Assembly (NCBI RefSeq): GCF_019278565.1
Contig: NZ_CP058988.1
Span: 3,348,001-3,412,000 of the forward strand
DNA: 64,000 bases
Direction of reading: 5' to 3'
Origin: Cellulophaga sp. HaHa_2_95
GTDB lineage: Bacteria > Bacteroidota > Bacteroidia > Flavobacteriales > Flavobacteriaceae
The translations under genes and the position numbers were made by a program. Shown piece after piece: positions 49,336 to 57,914 of this stretch. The notes beneath the pieces are model-generated. The model was not told where the DNA came from and ran no database searches. It saw only the letters and a program-made list of their open reading frames with translations. Position 1 is the first letter of the stretch, and every line of letters starts with the position of its first letter.

Positions 49336-50067
49336 TTAAGACTCGCAGTCCCATTTAAAATTAGCAATCTTAGCATTACTCCCTGCGCTCAAATTATAAT
49401 GCCACCACTCTGTTCTAATAGACCAAAAGCCAAAAGACTCCATAGTTTCTTTCAACACTTTTCGATGGGCTAATATTTCTCCTGGCAAATTGTAGTTATC
49501 ATGATACGCTTTCTTTCCGAAAAAGTCAAAATCTGTTCCCATATCTACTGCTACTCCTTCCATGGTAACAAGGGTAATATCTACCGCTCCGCCTTTGTTA
49601 TGAATGGAGCCTTTTACAGGATTTGCAACATATTGCGGGTTTGGCACAATCTCCCACATCTTGTATTGAACAGAATTAGGCCTGTAACAGTCATAAAACT
49701 TAATCTTATAGCCTTTCTCCATAAAGGCAGCATTTGCCTTGAGTAATGCTTTAGCGGTCCTTACACGGGTGTAACATTCCGCACAATCATAAACTTTAGC
49801 TTTTAAAAAATTATTGGTTGTTGCATAGCGTAAGTCATATACAAAATCTGCACTATAATCTGCTAAACGAATGAAAGTGGTGTCCGCTAAGCCTGCTAGG
49901 CTTTTTAACTTAGGTTTCGCGGGAATGTTAAACGGTACCGTTTTTATAGTGTCTAGTTCTTTTTCCACTACTTTAACGGTATCCTGTACCACTTCTTTGG
50001 GCTCGTCTTTACACGATATAAAGAACGAAAAAACGACCATAATACAACTAATTCTAACCCACTGCAT
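49336..50067 (-). CDS. VanX/DdpX-type D-alanyl-D-alanine dipeptidase lipoprotein
   Basis: A zinc peptidase of the M15 family that should cleave D-Ala-D-Ala. The zinc motif SIHNKGGAVD (SxHxxGxAxD) and the catalytic EWWHYN are present, with KIKFYDCYRPNSVQ between. The ATG at 50067 gives a proper lipoprotein signal (FSFFISC, Cys19); a longer frame begins at 50121 and has an untypical N-terminus, so I took the shorter form. It may recycle cell-wall dipeptide in the periplasm. Resistance is not implied, as no VanA/VanH genes are present. Confidence 0.86.
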   Translation of the reverse strand: MQWVRISCIMVVFSFFISCKDEPKEVVQDTVKVVEKELDTIKTVPFNIPAKPKLKSLAGLADTTFIRLADYSADFVYDLRYATTNNFLKAKVYDCAECYTRVRTAKALLKANAAFMEKGYKIKFYDCYRPNSVQYKMWEIVPNPQYVANPVKGSIHNKGGAVDITLVTMEGVAVDMGTDFDFFGKKAYHDNYNLPGEILAHRKVLKETMESFGFWSIRTEWWHYNLSAGSNAKIANFKWDCES

Positions 50068-50219
50068 ACCTAAAGATAATTCAAAAATTGGAGTGTAAAT
50101 TACTAGAAAGTTTTTAAACATTCCCTTTTTGAAGTCTGAAATATAGTTCTTTCATAAATTTCCGAATCCTATGGTACTGTAAAACGCTCTAGCAGGAAGC
50201 AAGTCATCCCCGCAAAATA

Positions 50220-50936
50220 TTAGGTTAGCAAATTCCCTTTTTCATCCCATGCTGCTTTCGTATTTCGTTTGCTTTGATCTACACATTTTGCTAGCCATTC
50301 TTCCTCATAAGCCATTCCATGTTGTTTTAAAACATCCTCAGGCACGCCATCCCACACATTAGGAGAATTCCCGACATACCCCAAATCTTTAATTCCCATT
50401 TTTGAGGTGTAATAACCCGTCAAGGTTAAATTTCTTATTAGTGAGAAAAATTGAACCTCTAAAGGTCTTTCATTTTCAGGAACCTCAACATCGGGATAGG
50501 CAATAGCATCTAATACTATTTTTTGCTGTTCAGGCGTAGCTGCAATAAATTCAACACTAAAATCTGTATTACTCTTATGATCTAACCACATTAAACCACC
50601 ACGTATAGGGGTTTGAAATTTAGGATAATCTTTCGTCATAAACTCAATGAAATCTGGCACTCCAGCATCTAAAGCACTACCGTAACTTTCATTAGCGGGC
50701 AGAATTAACGCTACTAAAACATTTAATGTTGCCAATTCATGAGGGTGTAAAAACTGCTCTGCATTGAGTTTTTCTATCAATTCTTTTTCCTCAGGAGTTC
50801 TCCCAAAATGGTTTTCTGCAGCTAAGGCTATATTTTCTCCTGTTGGTTCAACATTTTCTGGCTTACAGCCATTGAGCGCTAAACCACCTGCTACGCCACC
50901 TAAAATAATCGATTTTATACTTTTTCTTCTATCCAT
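50220..50936 (-). CDS. Gluconate 2-dehydrogenase subunit 3 family protein
   Basis: A 238-residue lipoprotein-like protein. The N-terminus MDRRKSIKSIILGGVAGG resembles a twin-arginine-type signal, with a possible lipobox Cys at 24 (LALNGC). The rest matches the subunit 3 family, with HPHELATLNVLVALILPAN and YYTSKMGIKDLGYVGNSPN. In related dehydrogenases this subunit assists the GMC subunit. The GMC gene lies 4 bases upstream on the same strand, so the two should form one complex in the periplasm. Confidence 0.88.
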   Translation of the reverse strand: MDRRKSIKSIILGGVAGGLALNGCKPENVEPTGENIALAAENHFGRTPEEKELIEKLNAEQFLHPHELATLNVLVALILPANESYGSALDAGVPDFIEFMTKDYPKFQTPIRGGLMWLDHKSNTDFSVEFIAATPEQQKIVLDAIAYPDVEVPENERPLEVQFFSLIRNLTLTGYYTSKMGIKDLGYVGNSPNVWDGVPEDVLKQHGMAYEEEWLAKCVDQSKRNTKAAWDEKGNLLT

Positions 50937-50940
50937 TTCT

Positions 50941-52659
50941 TTAGATGTTTTGCATTTTAAGCTGTTCTACAATATAGTCTGATGTTCTCCAGGATAGGGC
51001 TAGAATAGTCCAAGTTGGATTTTTATCTGCCTGAGATACAAAAGGACCTGCATCTACTATAAAAACATTATCAACCTCATGCAGTTGTTGATGTTGATTT
51101 ACCACAGACGTTTTTGGATCATCCCCCATTCGGGTCGTACCTACTTCGTGTATAATTTCTCCAGGAGCATAAATACCATTTTTCTGGGCCAATGTTGGTT
51201 TATCACCTAAAACAGTACCACCCATATTATGAATAATCTCTTCAAAACTTTCATGCATATGCCCTACTTGTTTTATTTCATGGTCTGTCCATTGGTACTT
51301 AAACTTCAAGACTGGAATCCCGAATTCATCTACTTTAGTTGAGTCTATATCACACTTATTCTCTCTTTGAGGTATAGACTCTCCACGGCCACCGAAACCA
51401 ACGGTAGAACCATAATATTTTTTTACTTCATCTCTTAGTGGGTTTCCGTAGCCCCCCACTTTTATACCGAAATATTTATTAAAATCGTTGTGATTAAATC
51501 CAAAGCCATAGCTAGGCATTCCCATTCCTCCCCATACTTCAATATGGTAGCCTCTCGCAAAATCTAGTTTTTTATTATCCAACCACCATGGTGTATAGAC
51601 ATGCATTCCTCCTACACCATCTTCGTTATACATTTTACGATTCATTAAATCAGGGATAAAAGCAGACCTACTCCCTCCTGTTGAATCATGTAAATATTTT
51701 CCGACAATATCACTACTATTCCCTAAACCATTAGGGTGTTGTTTACTCTTTGAGTTCAAAAGAATACGGGCAGAGCTACAGGCTGACGCTGCAAGAACAA
51801 TGATTTTTCCTTTTAATTTATATTCTTTCCTATCTTCTTTATTAATATAAGAGACTCCCGTGGCTTTCCCTTCTTCATTGGTTGTAATTTCGCGTACCAT
51901 GGCATTGACAAAAAGATCTATTTTTCCGCCATTTTTTTGAGCAGGAAAAATTAAACAAGTCCCTGATGAAAAATCCGCATGCACAGAACATGCACGAGAG
52001 CATTGGCCGCAATAAAAGCAAATTCCTCGTTCATCATTTATTCTTTTAGTAAGCATGGACATTCGCGATGGGAACACCGGAATATTAGATTTTCTAGCTC
52101 CTTTTATATAAAACAACTCATGAAGTCTTGGTTTTGGCGGGGGAAGAAAAAACCCGTCTGGATCATTAGGTAAACCTTCATTGGTACCAAAAACTCCTAT
52201 CAACTTATCTACTTTATCATAATAAGGCTTCACATCATCGTAGCCAATTGGCCAGTTATCTCCTAAGCCATCCATACTTTTACGCTTAAAATCATTAGGA
52301 CCAAAACGTAATGAAATTCTCCCCCAGTGATTGGTTCTACCTCCTAACATTCTAGATCTAAACCATCTAAAATTTGTCCCTTCTTCATTTGTATACGGCT
52401 CTCCATCAATATCCCATCCGCCATAGGCACTATCAAAATCTCCAAAAGGTCTAACTGTATTTGCCCCTCTTCTAGGAGACTCATACGGCCATTTAAGTTG
52501 TGTTTGTTGTTCTGGAGCTCCAGGATCAAAATAAGGACCTGCTTCTACAACAGCTACTTTTAAACCTGCTTCTGCAAGAATTTTGGTCGCCATGCCTCCT
52601 CCAGCTCCCGAACCTACGATTATGACATCGTACATGGTAGAATTTTCTATAATCTGCAT
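50941..52659 (-). CDS. GMC-family FAD-dependent oxidoreductase
   Basis: A 572-residue dehydrogenase. The FAD-binding VGSGAGGGMATKILAEAG lies at residues 15-32, and RMLGGRTNHWGR is the second GMC signature. EVGTTRMGDDPKTSVVN and NPTWTILALSWRTSDY are at the C-terminus. A Cys-rich insert, CFYCGQCSRACSVHADF, could bind a metal or Fe-S cluster; similar inserts occur in this Bacteroidota branch. It probably oxidises a sugar or sugar acid and passes electrons through the small subunit encoded after it. The neighbouring KDPG aldolase is compatible with sugar-acid catabolism. Confidence 0.9.
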   Translation of the reverse strand: MQIIENSTMYDVIIVGSGAGGGMATKILAEAGLKVAVVEAGPYFDPGAPEQQTQLKWPYESPRRGANTVRPFGDFDSAYGGWDIDGEPYTNEEGTNFRWFRSRMLGGRTNHWGRISLRFGPNDFKRKSMDGLGDNWPIGYDDVKPYYDKVDKLIGVFGTNEGLPNDPDGFFLPPPKPRLHELFYIKGARKSNIPVFPSRMSMLTKRINDERGICFYCGQCSRACSVHADFSSGTCLIFPAQKNGGKIDLFVNAMVREITTNEEGKATGVSYINKEDRKEYKLKGKIIVLAASACSSARILLNSKSKQHPNGLGNSSDIVGKYLHDSTGGSRSAFIPDLMNRKMYNEDGVGGMHVYTPWWLDNKKLDFARGYHIEVWGGMGMPSYGFGFNHNDFNKYFGIKVGGYGNPLRDEVKKYYGSTVGFGGRGESIPQRENKCDIDSTKVDEFGIPVLKFKYQWTDHEIKQVGHMHESFEEIIHNMGGTVLGDKPTLAQKNGIYAPGEIIHEVGTTRMGDDPKTSVVNQHQQLHEVDNVFIVDAGPFVSQADKNPTWTILALSWRTSDYIVEQLKMQNI

Positions 52660-52697
52660 AAATTGATACGTTTGGTTGCTAATTTATCGGAGTTAAG

Positions 52698-53411
52698 TTA
52701 CATCTTTTTTTGATTCTTAAACCATTTATACAATTTTGGATCTTTATAAACTACATCCCAAATGGCATGACCGTAATGTTCATAACTCGTTAAAGAAACA
52801 TTATATCCTAAAGATTTTAGCCTGTGCACCATTTCTTCAGATTCCGCATACGGAATAATAGAATCTTTCTTTCCATGAAAGACTTTTATAGGTAAATTTT
52901 TGTCCATCCAATGCGCATAAGGTGTTGGTGCCATTCCGCAAACAACAGCCAATGCTGCAAATTTTTCAGGATATGCTATCGCTAAGTCCCAAGCCGCAGC
53001 TCCTCCACGACTCAGCCCCGTTAGATATATTTTTTTTTCATCTATTCGGTTTTGCGCAACCACGGTATCCAACAATTGCATTACCGCTTCTGTATTCCAC
53101 ATTTTTGTAGGCTCTTGTAATTGTGGCACAAGAATTAAAAATGGATATTCAGTACCGTCTATCAACGCATCTGGTGGAGGCATTTTGTCTTGTCCTTTCT
53201 TGGGGATGCTTCCTGAGCCATGTAAAAACAAAAGAATTCCGTATGTTTTTGTCGTCTGTACCTCATAGTCTTCCGGGTAATAAAGATAATAATCCATTGG
53301 TTTTGTTACTACTGTTTCAAGATGCCCTTCTATAACGGTAGATTGACTAGCACAGGACAGCATTTGAAAAGCAAAAAATAATAGGGCTGTAATTTTCATT
53401 ATTTTAATCAT
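52698..53411 (-). CDS. Alpha/beta hydrolase lipoprotein (esterase or peptidase type)
   Basis: A 237-residue lipoprotein (FQMLSC, Cys20) of the phospholipase/prolyl-oligopeptidase-like hydrolase group. The nucleophile elbow is GLSRGGAAAWDLA, the oxyanion region LFLHGSGS, with Asp in HGKKDSIIPYAES and His in HYGHAIWD. Its substrate is unknown; a sugar-ester or feruloyl-like ester is plausible. It lies between the GMC gene and a terminator that belongs to the KDPG aldolase, all on the minus strand. Confidence 0.8.
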   Translation of the reverse strand: MIKIMKITALLFFAFQMLSCASQSTVIEGHLETVVTKPMDYYLYYPEDYEVQTTKTYGILLFLHGSGSIPKKGQDKMPPPDALIDGTEYPFLILVPQLQEPTKMWNTEAVMQLLDTVVAQNRIDEKKIYLTGLSRGGAAAWDLAIAYPEKFAALAVVCGMAPTPYAHWMDKNLPIKVFHGKKDSIIPYAESEEMVHRLKSLGYNVSLTSYEHYGHAIWDVVYKDPKLYKWFKNQKKM

Positions 53412-53463
53412 GTAGCATTTTAAAAGGGAAAAGTTACAAAAAAGACACGTGGCTGCATAAAAA

Positions 53464-53494
53464 AAGCCCTGATCAACAAAATTGAACAGGGCTT
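53464..53494 (-). terminator. Terminator of the KDPG aldolase gene
   Basis: An 8-base inverted repeat AAGCCCTG/CAGGGCTT (53464-53471 and 53487-53494) with a 15-base loop. On the minus strand it is followed by a T-run (the A-run at 53458-53465 on plus). It sits 29 bases after the aldolase stop. Confidence 0.85.
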
Positions 53495-53522
53495 AGTGGT
53501 TGTAGTTGTTTCTATGTAAAAC

Positions 53523-54191
53523 TTACGCTCTTAATCTTTTGATTAAAGCTAATGTTTCTCTAACTGTTTTTTCTAAACCAGCATAATCTTTATTTGCTAA
53601 GACTTCTTTGCTAATAAGTTTAGACCCCATACCTACACAAGTAACACCAGCATCAAACCAACCTTTTAGGTTAGCTTCATCTGTACTTACACCACCTGTA
53701 GGCATAATGCTTGTCCATGGTTGTGGGCCTTTAATTCCCTTTACAAATCCAGGGCCATATAAATCTCCAGGGAAAAGTTTTACAACTTCACATCCTAATT
53801 CTTCAGCAGCATTTATTTCTGTTAAAGAACCACATCCAGGAGACCACAATACTTTTCTACGGTTACATACTTTTGCAATATCAACACGTAATGAAGGAGT
53901 AACTATAAAGTTAGCACCCATTTGCATAAACATAGAAGCTGCAGCTGCATCTGTAATAGAACCTACTCCTAAGATCATTCCAGGAAGTTCTTTGATTGCA
54001 TACTTGTTTAATTCAGAAAAAACCTCAAAAGCGAAATCTCCTCTAGCCGTAAACTCCATTAAACGAGCTCCACCATCATAAACTGCTTTTAATACTTTTT
54101 TTCCTAACTCAACATCAGGATGATAAAATAAAGGAACCATTCCGTTTTCCTTCATCACATTCGCTACTTCAATTCGAGTGTACTGTGCCAT
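53523..54191 (-). CDS. eda: KDPG/KHG aldolase
   Basis: A 222-residue class I aldolase that splits 2-keto-3-deoxy-6-phosphogluconate into pyruvate and glyceraldehyde 3-phosphate. The family's EFTARGDFAFEVFSEL, GVGSITDAAAA, FIVTPSLR and LFPGDLYGPGFVKGIKGPQP motifs are all visible. The expected Schiff-base Lys is in the VVKLFPGDLYGP neighbourhood. It is a single-gene unit with its own terminator. Its presence indicates an Entner-Doudoroff-type or uronate route, as in alginate or pectin users. The pathway partners are not in this window. Confidence 0.92.
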   Translation of the reverse strand: MAQYTRIEVANVMKENGMVPLFYHPDVELGKKVLKAVYDGGARLMEFTARGDFAFEVFSELNKYAIKELPGMILGVGSITDAAAASMFMQMGANFIVTPSLRVDIAKVCNRRKVLWSPGCGSLTEINAAEELGCEVVKLFPGDLYGPGFVKGIKGPQPWTSIMPTGGVSTDEANLKGWFDAGVTCVGMGSKLISKEVLANKDYAGLEKTVRETLALIKRLRA

Positions 54192-54279
54192 TTTTTAAAT
54201 ATAGTTTTAGTTTTAAAACTAGGCTGAAATCAAATTAAAATCAACCTACTTATAATTTTATTTGTTGTTAAATTGAATT

Positions 54280-54287
54280 CAAATGTA
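54280..54287 (-). promoter_or_regulatory. Possible -7 box for the KDPG aldolase gene
   Basis: Minus-strand TACATTTG matches TAnnTTTG about 88 bases before the ATG, giving a long leader. A 12-base palindrome AGTTTTAAAACT at 54209-54220 lies between and could bind a repressor, but it is AT-rich and may be chance. Confidence 0.35.
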
Positions 54288-54412
54288 CAATTTATAATTT
54301 TTATTTAAACGATTAACCACCAATAAAAACGCAATAATTTTAAAAATTCACTTTTTGATTATTTATCGTATAAAAAATGAAATAGCAAGATACCTTCAGG
54401 AATCTTAGAAAA

Positions 54413-55300
54413 TTACAACTGCTCTAAAAACTGATGAAGGGCGGCATTTTCATTCGCCTTCTTCCATACCGCAAAAAGGGATGTGGTATGACTGACATTA
54501 GTTAATTCTATAAATTTTATTTTGTAATTAAAGTCGTCCCGCAAAGAATTTGGCACAATTGCTATGCCCATTTTATTTTCTACCAATTTAAAAATTGTAG
54601 GCCCGTGAATAGATTTATGAGAAATTTTAGGACTGAAGCCATATTCCGCACATAAATTCAAGATCTGCTGATAATACAACGGACTGTTCTCATTAGGAAA
54701 CAGAATAAAAGATTCTTCAGAAAGTGCTCCAATATTCTTGAAATTACTGGCGTCAACAGCATGATCTTCTGGTAATACTAAAGAAAAATTTTCCCGATAC
54801 ACCAATTTTAACTGCATATTAGAAGTCACCGAATTAGAGCGCATAAAACCAACATCAAGAGTGTCATTTTCCAGCGCTCTTAATTGCTCTTTATTAATAA
54901 GCTCCTCTAACTTCAAATTAATCTTAGGATGCAATGCACTATATTTTTTAATTATTGGTGGCAAATAACGGTACATCGCAGAACCCACGAAACCTATAGT
55001 AAGCTGCCCTTCTTCTCCCGCTAGCTGAGAATGCCAATGTGCAAGAGCATCATCTACCTGTTTTAGTATTTGTTTTGCTTGTGTCACAAATAAGGTGCCT
55101 GCCGTAGTGAGTTCTACCTTTCTATTGGTTCTTTTAAATAATTGACGACCAAGAATTGCTTCCAGCTGTTTTATTTGCTGGCTTAATGCAGATTGTGATA
55201 TAAAGAGAAGCTCTGCACTCTGCGTGTAGTGTAAATTTTCTGCTAACACCAGAAAGTAACGAAGTAATCTAAATTCTAATTGATTTGTTTTACTTATCAT
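54413..55300 (-). CDS. LysR-family transcriptional regulator
   Basis: A 295-residue regulator. The winged helix-turn-helix covers residues 8-65: LRYFLVLAENLHYTQSAELL, then SQSALSQQIKQLEAILGRQL. The substrate-binding domain begins near residue 95 (LTIGFVGSAMYRYLPPII). It diverges from the DUF1338 gene with 67 bases between, the usual arrangement for a LysR protein controlling its neighbour and itself. The inducer is unknown; a keto-acid or amino-acid intermediate would fit. Confidence 0.9.
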   Translation of the reverse strand: MISKTNQLEFRLLRYFLVLAENLHYTQSAELLFISQSALSQQIKQLEAILGRQLFKRTNRKVELTTAGTLFVTQAKQILKQVDDALAHWHSQLAGEEGQLTIGFVGSAMYRYLPPIIKKYSALHPKINLKLEELINKEQLRALENDTLDVGFMRSNSVTSNMQLKLVYRENFSLVLPEDHAVDASNFKNIGALSEESFILFPNENSPLYYQQILNLCAEYGFSPKISHKSIHGPTIFKLVENKMGIAIVPNSLRDDFNYKIKFIELTNVSHTTSLFAVWKKANENAALHQFLEQL

Positions 55301-55317
55301 TTAACACTTAATAAGAA

Positions 55318-55348
55318 TTGTTTCAAATTAAAAGTACACTTATTTTTG
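55318..55348 (+). promoter_or_regulatory. Promoter of the DUF1338 gene
   Basis: TTG at 55318-55320 and TATTTTTG at 55341-55348 are separated by 20 bases, a full match to the Bacteroidota pattern, 20 bases before the ATG. It lies in the 67-base divergent spacer where the LysR protein would be expected to bind. Confidence 0.65.
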
Positions 55349-55367
55349 ATTAAAAATAAACTTAGCT

Positions 55368-56273
55368 ATGGTTACATCTAAAATAAAAGCCTTAGAGGCT
55401 ATACTAGAAGCCTTATTTATTCCCTATAGAAATAGCGTCCCGGATGTTTTAAAAGTTACTAATGGAATGATTGCCGAGGGTATTATTTCGGAAGAGCACG
55501 AAATTATTAATGACCATATTGCTTTTAGAACATTAGGAGTACCAAACTTGGGGATCACTTCGTTTGAAAAGATATTTTTGCACTATGGTTATGAAAAAAA
55601 AGACTATTACTTTTTTGAAGGAAAAAAGTTAGACGGATACTGGTATGCTCCTCCGGCAGATCACCTACCACGGATTTTCATGAGTGAATTGCGCGTTCAA
55701 GATTTATCAGAACAAACACAACAAATCATCCATAAATACACTAAACACATCACTAGTGACCCTGTAGACGCATTAGACTTGGATGCTACTGAAGCTGTAG
55801 GATCTTTTTTTCACAAAGCACTTTGGGAACTCCCTACCCTACCAGATTATTTAGCACTTGCAGCTGAAAGCGAGTATGCGGCTTGGGTTATTTACAACCG
55901 CTACTATTTAAATCATTACACCATTAGTGTACATGACTTACCTGACAATTACAACACCGTAGAAAAATTTAATGTCTTTCTTGAAGGCTTAGACATTAAA
56001 CTAAATACCGCTGGAGGTAAAATTAAAGTAAGTCCAGACGGACTCTTAAAACAAAGTAGTACGGTAGCCAAAACATTTGACGCAACATTCGCCAACGGAG
56101 AAGTCTATACTATATCTGGAAGCTATGTAGAGTTTGCCGAGCGTTTACCACTGCCTGAGTTTGCCGCTAAAGGACTTACTAATTTTACACGCCAGCAAAG
56201 GCGTGATGGTTTTGAATCCGCTAATGCTGATAAAATATTTGAAAGTACGTATAACGAGCAGACAAAAAAATAA
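55368..56273 (+). CDS. DUF1338 protein, 2-oxoadipate dioxygenase/decarboxylase-like
   Basis: A 301-residue protein of the DUF1338 family. Characterised relatives (HglS/YdcJ) are Fe(II) enzymes that turn 2-oxoadipate into 2-hydroxyglutarate in lysine breakdown. The metal-site His lies in NDHIAFRTLG, and the later block RYYLNHYTISVHDL continues the fold. Members of this shorter size are common in Bacteroidota, and substrate may differ. It is alone on its transcript with a strong terminator, divergent from the LysR regulator, and no other lysine-pathway gene is nearby. Confidence 0.82.
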   Translation: MVTSKIKALEAILEALFIPYRNSVPDVLKVTNGMIAEGIISEEHEIINDHIAFRTLGVPNLGITSFEKIFLHYGYEKKDYYFFEGKKLDGYWYAPPADHLPRIFMSELRVQDLSEQTQQIIHKYTKHITSDPVDALDLDATEAVGSFFHKALWELPTLPDYLALAAESEYAAWVIYNRYYLNHYTISVHDLPDNYNTVEKFNVFLEGLDIKLNTAGGKIKVSPDGLLKQSSTVAKTFDATFANGEVYTISGSYVEFAERLPLPEFAAKGLTNFTRQQRRDGFESANADKIFESTYNEQTKK

Positions 56274-56292
56274 GACTACTTGAATCTCACAA

Positions 56293-56320
56293 AAATCCCT
56301 TGATGTAACTCAAGGGATTT
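56293..56320 (+). terminator. Terminator after the DUF1338 gene
   Basis: An 11-base inverted repeat (56293-56303 and 56310-56320) with a 6-base loop is followed by a T-run to 56325, 20 bases after the stop codon. Confidence 0.88.
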
Positions 56321-56478
56321 TTTTTGTAGCACCCTAGCCATACATATGGCAAAAATGTACTTTTTATGATGCGCCAAACATATGCACAACTAGAAATTTT
56401 GTCAGCTTTGCACCTGTGGCATTATTACTGCAATTAGATGTAAAAGGAAGTTCCTATTTTCTAGAAAAATTAAGATCG

Positions 56479-57462
56479 ATGCGTCAAGAAGTCCCCTTAA
56501 AAAACAGCAGCTATACACCTGATATTCTGGGTGATGGATTTGAACGAGTGACGCTAGAATTGTCCCCTGATTACGAAGGAGAGGTTATCGCTACTTTAAT
56601 TCGCAGCACAACGCACACAACATCTGAAAAAGCGGTTTTATATGTTCACGGTTTTAATGATTATTTCTTCCAGAAAGAAATGGCATTAAACTTTAATGAT
56701 CATGGGTATAATTTCTACGCACTAGACTTGCGGAAATATGGAAGGTCTTACCTGAAGCATCAAAAATTTAATAATGTTCGCGCTCTTTCAGAATATGATG
56801 AAGAAATACACCAGGCGTTGCAGCTCATCAAATTAGAAAACAACCATCAGGTACTTTTAATGGGGCATTCTGCTGGCGGATTGATCACCACCAATTATGC
56901 GGCAAACCATCTACACAGTAATTTATTTCATGGCTTGATAGGCAACAGTCCGTTTTATGAGTTTAATTTAGGATATTTTACTAGAACACTGATAGTTCCT
57001 GTTGCAGCTTTCCTAGGTCACTATTTTCCTAATATTCGCATTTCAGGAATACCTTCTGGAAGTTATGGAAAAAGTATCCATGCAGAGAGTCATGGTGAAT
57101 GGGACTATTCTTTGACGTGGAAACCTCATGAAGTGCCTAAAATAAATTTAGGCTTTATCACTGCCATCCATGCTGCTCAAAAAAACATCCGAAGAAAACA
57201 AGTTATAGGTATTCCTACTCTTATACTTCATAGCAGCACTACTGTTCATGAAAAAAATTGGTCTGAAAAATTCCAAGAAGGAGACGCCGTCTTAGATATA
57301 GATCACATTAAAAAATACGCCAATAAATTAAAAGGCAGTATTACCGTAGTAGAGATAAAGAAGGGCTTACACGACTTAATTTTATCAAAAAAACCAGTAC
57401 GAGAAGCCGTTTATAAGGTATTATTCGATTGGATTAATACTAATTTTAATAGGACGCACTAA
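56479..57462 (+). CDS. Alpha/beta hydrolase (serine aminopeptidase-like)
   Basis: A cytoplasmic hydrolase of the monoacylglycerol-lipase/serine-aminopeptidase type: LYVHGFNDYFFQ for the oxyanion hole, LMGHSAGGLITT for the nucleophile elbow, and His in KGLHDLILSK. The frame is also open from a GTG at 56416. I prefer the ATG at 56479 (327 residues), since a promoter-like CAGCTTTG at 56403-56410 ends just before the GTG and the extra 21 residues are atypical. It begins a plus-strand run with DoxX, an oxidoreductase and a phospholipase gene. Confidence 0.8.
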   Translation: MRQEVPLKNSSYTPDILGDGFERVTLELSPDYEGEVIATLIRSTTHTTSEKAVLYVHGFNDYFFQKEMALNFNDHGYNFYALDLRKYGRSYLKHQKFNNVRALSEYDEEIHQALQLIKLENNHQVLLMGHSAGGLITTNYAANHLHSNLFHGLIGNSPFYEFNLGYFTRTLIVPVAAFLGHYFPNIRISGIPSGSYGKSIHAESHGEWDYSLTWKPHEVPKINLGFITAIHAAQKNIRRKQVIGIPTLILHSSTTVHEKNWSEKFQEGDAVLDIDHIKKYANKLKGSITVVEIKKGLHDLILSKKPVREAVYKVLFDWINTNFNRTH

Positions 57463-57494
57463 GTATTGTATACCGCCGTATCTATGCAAAAGAT

Positions 57495-57908
57495 ATGCAA
57501 ACAACAACATTACAACATATATTTAGAGTCCTATTAGCACTATTTATGATATACGCTGGCTATAGCCATTTAACTTTTAATCGGATAGATTTTCAAGCCC
57601 AAGTACCTGACTTTATTCCCATAAACAAAGACTTTGTTGTGGTAGCGTCAGGCTTTGTAGAAATAGCATTAGGTTTGGCCCTATTGCTATGGACCCAGCA
57701 TAAAACAACTATAGGGTGGATTCTTGCCTTATTCTTTATCTTAGTATTCCCAGGAAATATTGCGCAATACTTAAATCAGAAAGATGCCTTTGGTGCTCTA
57801 AACTCAGATAAAGCCCGATTAATAAGACTCTTTTTTCAACCTGTGCTCATTGCATGGGTACTTTGGTCTACTGGCGCTTGGCAATCTTGGAGAACTTCAA
57901 AAAAATAA
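57495..57908 (+). CDS. DoxX-like membrane protein
   Basis: A 137-residue inner-membrane protein with four helices. The N-terminal HIFRVLLALFMIYAGYSHL is typical of the DoxX/DoxD group, and NIAQYLNQKDAFG sits in the last loop. DoxX proteins often take part in oxidative-stress or respiratory complexes. It lies 6 bases before the NADP-type oxidoreductase gene, probably in one transcript. Confidence 0.83.
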   Translation: MQTTTLQHIFRVLLALFMIYAGYSHLTFNRIDFQAQVPDFIPINKDFVVVASGFVEIALGLALLLWTQHKTTIGWILALFFILVFPGNIAQYLNQKDAFGALNSDKARLIRLFFQPVLIAWVLWSTGAWQSWRTSKK

Positions 57909-57914
57909 CATACA

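Noticed and set aside
49336..50067. Vancomycin-resistance role for the VanX-like gene
   Set aside because: No VanA, VanH or VanRS genes are near, and lipoprotein location suggests wall-peptide recycling.
54209..54220. AGTTTTAAAACT palindrome as an operator
   Set aside because: A perfect 12-base palindrome, but made of A/T runs, so it can easily arise by chance; noted only with the aldolase promoter.
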